The notes beneath the pieces were generated by a model. It was given only the letters and a program-made list of their open reading frames with translations, was not told the origin of the DNA and did not search any database. A stretch of 5,658 nucleotides of DNA from BM509 sp036396915 (GTDB lineage: Bacteria > Desulfobacterota > Desulfuromonadia > Desulfuromonadales > Geopsychrobacteraceae): positions 1 to 5,658 of the forward strand of contig DASWJX010000034.1 of assembly GCA_036396915.1 (NCBI GenBank). The letters run 5' to 3'. Position numbers and translations under genes: made by a program. This document shows positions 1-4,848 of this stretch, in pieces; within the stretch, counting starts at the first letter, position 1, and the number at the start of each line of letters is the position of its first letter.

Positions 1-515
1 TTCCCTTCCGATTCCATGTCGACCACCTGGCCGCCGACCATCCCGAGCGAACCGGCGCTTTTGGCCAGCAGATGGATGACCTCGTTGCGCGTCCGCGCGG
101 CAAGCAGCTCAGCGAAATCCGGATTGGAAAGTAGAATGAAAGCCTCCGTCAACAACCCGTCGCCGGCCAGGATGGCGATGTCTTCACCGTACACCTTATG
201 GTTGGTCGGCTTGCCGCGCCGCAGATCATCATCATCCATCACCGGCAGATCGTCATGAATCAGCGAATAGCAGTGAATCATTTCAACGGCACAGGCGGCC
301 GGCAGCGCCTGCTGCAGATCGCCCCCGACCGTTTCGCAAGCCGCAAGCATCAGGATCGGCCGAATCCGCTTGCCGCCGGCAAAAACCGAATAGCGCATCG
401 ACTCGTGAAGGCTTGCCGGTAACGTCCCGACCTGCGGCAGATAGCGATCCAGAGCGGTTTCCACCAGCCGCAACCGCTCCATGAGATAGGTCTTCAGTTG
501 CCCCTGCTCACTCAT
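1..515 (-). CDS. ispA: Farnesyl diphosphate synthase, N-terminal 171 residues (partial, runs off left edge)
   Basis: Cytoplasmic trans-prenyltransferase that condenses IPP with DMAPP and then GPP to make farnesyl diphosphate, precursor of quinone side chains and of the undecaprenyl carrier. Visible motifs: GGKRIRP at residues 47-53 (substrate binding) and the first Asp-rich motif DDLPVMDDDDLRRGK at 88-102, which binds the Mg-diphosphate. The two-residue insertion in that motif and the aromatic Tyr83 five residues before it are the pattern of bacterial (type II) FPP synthases rather than GGPP synthases. The second Asp-rich motif and the C-terminus lie beyond the left edge, so about 125 residues are missing. 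The ATG at 515-513 has an AGAGAGG Shine-Dalgarno six bases upstream and overlaps the xseB stop by 8 bases, suggesting translational coupling. Exact product length (FPP, or also GGPP) cannot be settled from this fragment. In related genomes dxs often follows. Confidence 0.95.
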   Translation of the reverse strand, partial: MSEQGQLKTYLMERLRLVETALDRYLPQVGTLPASLHESMRYSVFAGGKRIRPILMLAACETVGGDLQQALPAACAVEMIHCYSLIHDDLPVMDDDDLRRGKPTNHKVYGEDIAILAGDGLLTEAFILLSNPDFAELLAARTRNEVIHLLAKSAGSLGMVGGQVVDMESEG

Positions 516-732
516 CGAAAGCCTCTCTGGAGAAACAGCCGTCTTCCTGTTTCTGCAACTTGGCGACCTCCAGCTCGGTTTTCTCCAGAGCCTTGCGGCA
601 ATCGCCGATCAGCTTGACGGCATTTTTGAAAATCTTAAGCGCCTGTTCAAGACTCAACTCGCCCCCTTCCAATTGTTCCACGGCTTCTTCGAGGCGTTTG
701 ATCGATTCTTCATACCCTTTTTTAACGGCCAT
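508..732 (-). CDS. xseB: Exodeoxyribonuclease VII small subunit
   Basis: Small regulatory subunit of exonuclease VII. Several copies bind the C-terminal helical part of XseA to form the active enzyme, which degrades single-stranded DNA to oligonucleotides. The 74-residue product has the usual family length and pattern: GYEESIKRLEEAVEQLE at residues 6-22, GELSLEQAL at 24-32, then a second amphipathic helix with Cys45 and LEKTELEVAKLQ at 49-60. It is predicted to be a helical hairpin with no catalytic residues. I chose the ATG at 732 over an in-frame TTG at 744: the TTG overlaps a GGAG Shine-Dalgarno (742-739) that sits six bases before the ATG, and family members begin with the sequence just after that ATG. 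It lies 52 bases downstream of xseA and overlaps ispA by 8 bases. Confidence 0.95.
   Translation of the reverse strand: MAVKKGYEESIKRLEEAVEQLEGGELSLEQALKIFKNAVKLIGDCRKALEKTELEVAKLQKQEDGCFSREAFDE
522..528 (-). promoter_or_regulatory. Shine-Dalgarno of ispA inside xseB
   Basis: On the minus strand AGAGAGG lies six bases before the ispA ATG (515-513), within the last codons of xseB. It fixes the ispA start and means ribosomes finishing xseB arrive directly at the ispA start. Confidence 0.7.
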
Positions 733-738
733 TATCAA

Positions 739-742
739 CTCC
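739..742 (-). promoter_or_regulatory. Shine-Dalgarno GGAG that decides the xseB start
   Basis: Minus-strand GGAG followed by a six-base spacer (TTGATA) and the ATG at 732-730. A longer reading from TTG at 744 would place its start codon inside this site and have no ribosome site of its own, so the 74-residue product is preferred. Confidence 0.7.
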
Positions 743-784
743 AAACAGGTGTTCGAGAAAACTTTTCAGCAACGTCGTTCAGCA

Positions 785-1981
785 TCAGTCGTGGTCAGGC
801 TCCAGCACCCTGGCGAACAGTTCCCCGCGGGAAACCTGCACGCGAAGCGTGTCGCCGGGCCGCACCTGGGCCGGGTCGCGCACAATGGTCCCCGCTTTTT
901 CCACGGTGACGAGAGCATAGCCCCGCTCAAGCACCTTGAGCGGCGACAAGGCATCGAGCCGGCAGGACAGGGTGCTCAGCCGCCCGTGCTGCTGTTCCAG
1001 CCGGCGGGCCAGCGCAGCCTGCAGGCGCCGACCGAGGGCCGAGAGCCGCTGTTTGCGCAGCGGGAGTCGGTCCAACGGTGACCGCAGCCGTGCTTCAAGA
1101 TGCTGCAACCGGGCGCGCTGCTGGTGCAGCAGGGCATTGATGCGTCCGATCAGCCGTGCGCTCAAATGATCCAGATGCTGCTCCAGTTCCAGGCGGTTTT
1201 TGACGACAAGTTCCGCGGCGGCGCTCGGGGTCGGCGCCCGCAGGTCGGCTACCAGATCGGCAATCGTGGTATCGACTTCATGGCCGACGGCGGAAACAAT
1301 CGGGATGCGGGAGGCGGCGATCGCCCGTGCGACAACTTCTTCGTTGAAGGCCCAGAGATCTTCCAGGCTGCCGCCGCCGCGGCCGACAATCAGCACCTCA
1401 CAGCTCCCCTCTTCGTTCAACTCGGCGATCGCCGCGGCGATCGCCGGTGCTGCTCCGGCGCCCTGAACGGGGACCGGGCGCAGCAGGACCTTCAGCCCGC
1501 TGGAACGTCGGCGCAGCACATTCAGGATATCCTGAATGGCGGCGCCCGTCGCCGAAGTGACCACCCCGACCGTCAGCGGAAAAACCGGCAACGGCCGTTT
1601 GCGATCAAGGGAAAAAAGCCCCTCCTGCCGCAGACGATCCTTGAGTTGCTCAAAGGCCAGCTGCAACCCGCCCAGGCCGACCGGCTCCAGCCCCTCGACA
1701 ATCAGCTGAAGATCGCCGCGCTGGCTGTACACCGAAAGACGCCCGCGGCAGATGATCTCCATCCCGTCTTCCGGCAGAAAACGGAGCTGCCGCGCAGAGC
1801 TGCGAAACTGCACGCAGCGAATCTGACTGCGCTGGTCCTTGAGGGTAAAGTAACAGTGCCCCGAAGCCGGTCTGGAAAAATTGGCCAGTTCCCCCTGGAC
1901 CAGAACCTCGACAAAGTTATCTTCCACCAGTTCCTGAACAACGGCGATCAGACGGGAAACGGATATGATCTCGGACGGCAC
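785..1981 (-). CDS. xseA: Exodeoxyribonuclease VII large (catalytic) subunit
   Basis: Catalytic subunit of exonuclease VII, the cytoplasmic nuclease that digests single-stranded DNA from both ends during repair. Domains in order: OB-fold DNA-binding domain at about residues 5-100 (ISVSRL, QGELANFSRPASGHCYFTLKD), catalytic domain at about 125-260, then a long Arg/Leu-rich helical segment at about 260-345 expected to bind XseB, and a short C-terminal beta region with LERGYALV at 351-358. Conserved catalytic-domain blocks are VTSATGAAIQDIL (141-153), GRGGGSLEDLWAFNEE (200-215), and GHEVDTTIADLVADLRAPT (233-251). At 398 residues it is shorter than E. coli XseA (456) but complete. The start is GTG at 1981-1979 with GGAAG seven bases upstream; no ATG lies between it and the in-frame stop upstream. 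It is first in the xseA-xseB-ispA operon, with a likely promoter at 2026-2055. Confidence 0.96.
   Translation of the reverse strand: MPSEIISVSRLIAVVQELVEDNFVEVLVQGELANFSRPASGHCYFTLKDQRSQIRCVQFRSSARQLRFLPEDGMEIICRGRLSVYSQRGDLQLIVEGLEPVGLGGLQLAFEQLKDRLRQEGLFSLDRKRPLPVFPLTVGVVTSATGAAIQDILNVLRRRSSGLKVLLRPVPVQGAGAAPAIAAAIAELNEEGSCEVLIVGRGGGSLEDLWAFNEEVVARAIAASRIPIVSAVGHEVDTTIADLVADLRAPTPSAAAELVVKNRLELEQHLDHLSARLIGRINALLHQQRARLQHLEARLRSPLDRLPLRKQRLSALGRRLQAALARRLEQQHGRLSTLSCRLDALSPLKVLERGYALVTVEKAGTIVRDPAQVRPGDTLRVQVSRGELFARVLEPDHD
1424..1445. repeat. Tandem pair of GGCGATCGCC palindromes inside xseA
   Basis: Two perfect copies of the 10-base palindrome GGCGATCGCC at 1424-1433 and 1436-1445, separated by GC, giving a 12-base period. 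Further copies lie at 1316-1325, 2926-2935 and 3664-3673. The core octamer GCGATCGC is identical to the HIP1 sequence known from cyanobacteria. In every copy the coding strand reads GCG ATC GCC (Ala-Ile-Ala), so codon choice may explain part of it. Confidence 0.6.
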
Positions 1982-2025
1982 GCGGCGGCTTCCAAAACAG
2001 TAATTTCAACATTCGAAGATCCGGC

Positions 2026-2055
2026 ATTATAGCGACTTACGCCACAGATTGACAG
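2026..2055 (-). promoter_or_regulatory. Predicted sigma-70 promoter for the xseA-xseB-ispA operon
   Basis: On the minus strand a perfect -10 TATAAT (2031-2026) lies 18 bases after a -35-like CTGTCA (2055-2050, four of six matches to consensus). The predicted start near 2019 gives a leader of about 38 bases before the xseA GTG. The -35 box overlaps that of the divergent promoter of the ATPase gene. Confidence 0.6.
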
Positions 2056-2077
2056 TCCGGCGACAATCTCCTATAAA
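2049..2077 (+). promoter_or_regulatory. Strong predicted sigma-70 promoter for the ParA-like ATPase gene
   Basis: A perfect -35 TTGACA (2049-2054), a 17-base spacer, and -10 TATAAA (2072-2077, five of six). The predicted start near 2084 leaves a leader of about 50 bases to the ATG at 2135. Box quality and ideal spacing make this the clearest promoter in the window. Confidence 0.75.
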
Positions 2078-2123
2078 CACAGGCACAGGATCGGACCCGC
2101 AGCGTCGATCCAAACCAGCCGCC

Positions 2124-2130
2124 AAGGAGA
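2124..2130 (+). promoter_or_regulatory. Strong Shine-Dalgarno of the ParA-like ATPase gene
   Basis: AAGGAGA ends four bases before the ATG at 2135; measured from the GGAG core the spacer is five bases. Together with the promoter upstream it supports this start and suggests efficient translation. Confidence 0.8.
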
Positions 2131-2134
2131 TTTC

Positions 2135-3535
2135 ATGGCACGACCCTATATCATCACCATTTCCAGCGAAAAAGGGGGCGTGGGAAAAACCACACTCGCC
2201 ACCAACCTGGCGATCTATCTGAAGCATCTGAGCGGGGATCTGCCGGTGACCCTGTTCAGTTTCGACAATCATTTCACCGTTGACCGCATGTTTCTCCCGG
2301 CGGCGGCAAAGAGTCCCGCTCATGTCGGGCGCCTCTTCGCCGGAGAAAACATCGACGCGTTGCTCACCAGCGGGGCGCACGGGGTGCGGATCATCCCCTC
2401 CAGTCGCGATCTGCAGTCGCTGCAACCGACCGTGACCGGCGACCATCTGCTGGCGGATTGTCTGAGCCGGTCCAATCTGGGCGGTCTGGTCATTATCGAC
2501 ACCAGTCCGGTGCTGGATATTTTCACCCGCAATGCGCTCTTCGCCGCGGATCGGGTCATCGTTCCGGTGAAAGATACGCCTTCCCTGGAAAACTGTAAAA
2601 ACCTGAGCCGATTTTTCAACGATCACGGGCTGCCCAAATCAGTTCTCAGGCTCCTGCCCTGCCTGATCGACACCCGGATCCGCTACAAGGGGCCGTTTCG
2701 TGACCCCTACCAGCTGCTCAAGGCCTACGCCATCAATCGCGGCTTCCGCTGCATGGAGGGCTACATCGCCAAAAGTCCGAAGGTCGAATCGCTCAACACC
2801 AATCCCGAGGGGCGCGTCTATCCGATCCTGACCCACGGAAAGAGTACCGACGTCCACCTTCAGTTCACGCATCTGGCTCGCCAGATCTACCTCGGCTATC
2901 TGGAACAGGGCCCCCTGCGCATGGGGGCGATCGCCAGCGAACGGTCCGGCCGGGACCTGCAACAGCAGCGGGCGTTGCGGCAGCGCCGGCAGCGGTTGGC
3001 CCGGCACTGCCTCTGCTGCGATAAATCGTTGCCGGAGACCGGTCCCTGGCCGTACGCTTTCTACCTTGAAAGTGCCGACACCCCGCACGCGGGCTTTATC
3101 GAGGACGACTGTCTTATCGAACTGATTTTCGGCAATTTTTACGGAAAACATAAAGCGATCGGGGCGCAGGATTCCATGCTGCAGCTGTTCAGGGAATCGG
3201 CGAACCGTTCCTTTTTCGCCCTGCATCAGAGCGCGGCGCAGGCGGGTGAGGAAGGCCGGGTCGCTTTCCTGCGGCTTGATGAAACCGGGGGAGAGCTTTC
3301 CAGTAAAAGCCTGCCGCTGAAAGAAGGCGGCATCGGCCTGTTGCGCAAGGCAGCACACCCCGTTGAGAACTTTTTCGACCGGGTCTTCGGCGCAGCGCTT
3401 GAGGAAGGGGACCGCTTGCTGCTGCTGCGCCGGACCGGCGAACAGCCCCTCGACATCCTGACCGGGACGGCCTATGCCCGCTGGCAGACGGTTCTCAGCA
3501 GGACTCGGGCACAACGCGCCGCGCATCAAAACTGA
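2135..3535 (+). CDS. ParA/MinD-family ATPase with an unrecognised C-terminal domain
   Basis: A 466-residue protein. The first 258 or so residues are a ParA/Soj/MinD-type ATPase, a family that dimerises on ATP and positions DNA or protein cargo. Motifs: deviant Walker A EKGGVGKTT at residues 12-20 with signature Lys13, Walker A' VTLFSFDNH at 38-46, and Walker B LVIIDTSP at 118-125. In Walker A' the first of the two usual Asp residues is Ser42, while Asp44, aligned with the hydrolysis-linked Asp of MinD/Soj, is kept. A basic Gln/Arg-rich linker (about 268-290) joins it to a domain of about 175 residues that I do not recognise, opening with HCLCC (291-295), possibly half of a metal site. No signal peptide or membrane segment is seen. 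It stands alone: divergent from xseA, convergent with the deacetylase, and no ParB-like partner is next to it. Chromosome partition is therefore not implied; its cargo is unknown. Family call is secure, function is not. Confidence 0.85.
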   Translation: MARPYIITISSEKGGVGKTTLATNLAIYLKHLSGDLPVTLFSFDNHFTVDRMFLPAAAKSPAHVGRLFAGENIDALLTSGAHGVRIIPSSRDLQSLQPTVTGDHLLADCLSRSNLGGLVIIDTSPVLDIFTRNALFAADRVIVPVKDTPSLENCKNLSRFFNDHGLPKSVLRLLPCLIDTRIRYKGPFRDPYQLLKAYAINRGFRCMEGYIAKSPKVESLNTNPEGRVYPILTHGKSTDVHLQFTHLARQIYLGYLEQGPLRMGAIASERSGRDLQQQRALRQRRQRLARHCLCCDKSLPETGPWPYAFYLESADTPHAGFIEDDCLIELIFGNFYGKHKAIGAQDSMLQLFRESANRSFFALHQSAAQAGEEGRVAFLRLDETGGELSSKSLPLKEGGIGLLRKAAHPVENFFDRVFGAALEEGDRLLLLRRTGEQPLDILTGTAYARWQTVLSRTRAQRAAHQN

Positions 3536-3552
3536 CCACCTTCCGCTATGAT

Positions 3553-4731
3553 CTAACGCCGCACCGCCAGCCGTGAGGCGACAACGAAATCGACCTGCTG
3601 CTGCCGCAGCCAGTCTTCTTCGCGCTGCAAGGCTTCAAAGGTTTGCCGATAGGGGTGGCAGATGGCGATCGCCTCGCCTTTTTCCTCGGCGATCCGGACC
3701 ATTTTGCGCAGCTGTTTGCGGATATAGGCGACATTCTCTTCATTGTCGAGAAAGATATGGCGGGCTCCGGTGCGCATCCCCATCCGGCGCGCCTCGTCAA
3801 ACGCCACCGAAGCGCCGATGGTTTTGCTGTCGATGAAAAACAGACCGCTGGTGCGCAGTTCTTCCAGGACAATCCGCATCTGTTCTGGTTGCTGGGTGAA
3901 AAGCGACCCCATGTGGTTGTTGCCGCCGGCCGCGCCGGGCACCTGCTGCTGATACTGCTTCATCCTGCTGCGCAACTCCTTCTCGCTCAACCCGAGCAAC
4001 AGAGCATTCGGTCCGGGACTGATCGCCGGGTAGCTCTTGGGCTGCATCGGGATGTGGATCATGTATTCACGATCGGCACGCTGCAACAGCGCGGTGGACC
4101 GGGTGGCCTGCCCGGCCTGCGGCAGGATCGCCGGTGTCACCGGAATTTTCAGGTTCAACAACAGTTCAAACTCGGCCAGCGAACGCCCCATATCATCCAT
4201 GATGATGGCAACCAGCGGCTTCTTGCGGGCCACATCTTGCGCGACATCATAGCGCAGCTCGACCCGCGGGCGACCGTGCCAGAACAGCCGCACATGGCCC
4301 TTGCGGGGAGCCAGATCGAGCTGTGCCGGGCTGTCGGTCAAGGCGATCCGGGTTGCCAGCTCCATCAGGCGCCGCTGTTCGGGATAGGCTCCGGACATCT
4401 TCAGCCGCGTGACCTCCCCCTCGGCAGGCAGCCGCAGTCGGGCCTGGGCACCGCTCAGCAACTCATCTGCCAGCAGCGCGTAGACCTCCTCGAAGGAGGC
4501 CGCGGACGGCTTGCTGAGCCGCGGTTCCTCCATGGGAAACTCGCGATAGGACGGCTGGATCGGATCGGGATAGGTTTTCTGGAGATGAACCAGCCCGTAG
4601 AGGCAGGAACCGACAAAAACGACGAGAAACAGGCTGGAAACCAGCAACCGGACCGCATGGGTCCCCGCTCGGGATGTCTTTTTTCCGGTCGATTTTTTAC
4701 GCTTCGGTGCTTTTTTTTTCACTGCAGTCAT
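3553..4731 (-). CDS. Divergent polysaccharide deacetylase family protein (YibQ/DUF610-like), membrane-anchored
   Basis: Residue numbers are from the ATG at 4731 (392 residues). A Lys-rich cytoplasmic N-terminus (4-19) is followed by one hydrophobic segment (about 26-50), so the rest faces the periplasm. The C-terminal domain (about 170-392) has the marks of this NodB-like fold family: IIMDDMG with the metal-ligand Asp pair 179-180, HIPMQP at 226-231, GGNNHMGS at 269-276, FIDSKT at 299-304 and ICHPY at 357-361. The substrate is unproven; an envelope glycan is inferred from the fold and location. Cys43 lies in VGSC, lipobox-like, but the hydrophobic run continues past it, so a transmembrane anchor is likelier. 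A TTG at 4806 would add 25 residues, but that extension looks unconserved and covers an inverted repeat; the ATG itself has only a weak AGG ten bases upstream. It lies 117 bases downstream of ctpA in the same direction. Confidence 0.9.
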   Translation of the reverse strand: MTAVKKKAPKRKKSTGKKTSRAGTHAVRLLVSSLFLVVFVGSCLYGLVHLQKTYPDPIQPSYREFPMEEPRLSKPSAASFEEVYALLADELLSGAQARLRLPAEGEVTRLKMSGAYPEQRRLMELATRIALTDSPAQLDLAPRKGHVRLFWHGRPRVELRYDVAQDVARKKPLVAIIMDDMGRSLAEFELLLNLKIPVTPAILPQAGQATRSTALLQRADREYMIHIPMQPKSYPAISPGPNALLLGLSEKELRSRMKQYQQQVPGAAGGNNHMGSLFTQQPEQMRIVLEELRTSGLFFIDSKTIGASVAFDEARRMGMRTGARHIFLDNEENVAYIRKQLRKMVRIAEEKGEAIAICHPYRQTFEALQREEDWLRQQQVDFVVASRLAVRR

Positions 4732-4744
4732 ACCCGCATAGCCT

Positions 4745-4794
4745 GAACATGGTCTGATAATTTCAGTTGATGGATGCTCTGATTGACCATGTTC
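4745..4794. promoter_or_regulatory. Pair of 10-base near-palindromes forming a perfect inverted repeat upstream of the deacetylase
   Basis: GAACATGGTC (4745-4754) and its exact reverse complement GACCATGTTC (4785-4794) flank 30 bases. Each arm is itself nearly palindromic, with GA and CATG and TC symmetric and one mismatched pair, so the two copies also match as direct repeats in eight of ten bases, exactly 40 bases apart. They sit 14 and 54 bases upstream of the deacetylase ATG. They could be a double operator on one face of the helix, or a 10-base-pair stem in the mRNA leader. No T-run follows, so it does not look like a terminator. Confidence 0.45.
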
Positions 4795-4848
4795 CAAACG
4801 GATCAATCGACACTCGATCTAGTTTTACCGCCGATTCGCCTGCGGATT

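Noticed and set aside
1368..1385. GC-rich CCG triplet run as a possible microsatellite
   Set aside because: It simply encodes the conserved Gly-rich GRGGGS motif of XseA.
1100..2032. A 310-codon plus-strand open frame opposite xseA
   Set aside because: It is antisense to xseA, whose motifs are unambiguous. The frame is Arg/Gln/Asp-rich low-information sequence with no family resemblance, as expected from GC-rich codon bias.
2027..3529. Minus-strand open frames of 199 and 296 codons opposite the ATPase gene
   Set aside because: Both mirror the ATPase coding frame, have composition typical of reverse-frame translation, and show no motif.
4728..4739. A three-codon leader frame (Met-Arg-Val-stop) whose stop overlaps the deacetylase ATG
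   Set aside because: The only candidate ribosome site is two bases from its ATG, too close to work, and such a short frame arises easily by chance.
3643..4746. A 367-codon plus-strand open frame opposite the deacetylase
   Set aside because: Antisense shadow of a gene with clear deacetylase motifs; no ribosome site or recognisable domain.
4732..4806. TTG-initiated 25-residue N-terminal extension of the deacetylase
   Set aside because: The TTG has no clear ribosome site, the added residues look like no secretion or anchor sequence, and the Lys-rich stretch plus membrane segment of a normal signal anchor begins right after the ATG at 4731.
4806..4827. Hairpin ATCGA-cac-TCGAT followed by TTTT as a plus-strand terminator
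   Set aside because: The stem is only five base pairs and no plus-strand gene ends nearby; on the minus strand, where ctpA ends, no T-run follows.
4732..4848. A separate sigma-70 promoter for the deacetylase
   Set aside because: Only weak -10-like AT-rich stretches are present, without a -35 box at proper spacing; read-through from ctpA explains expression more simply.
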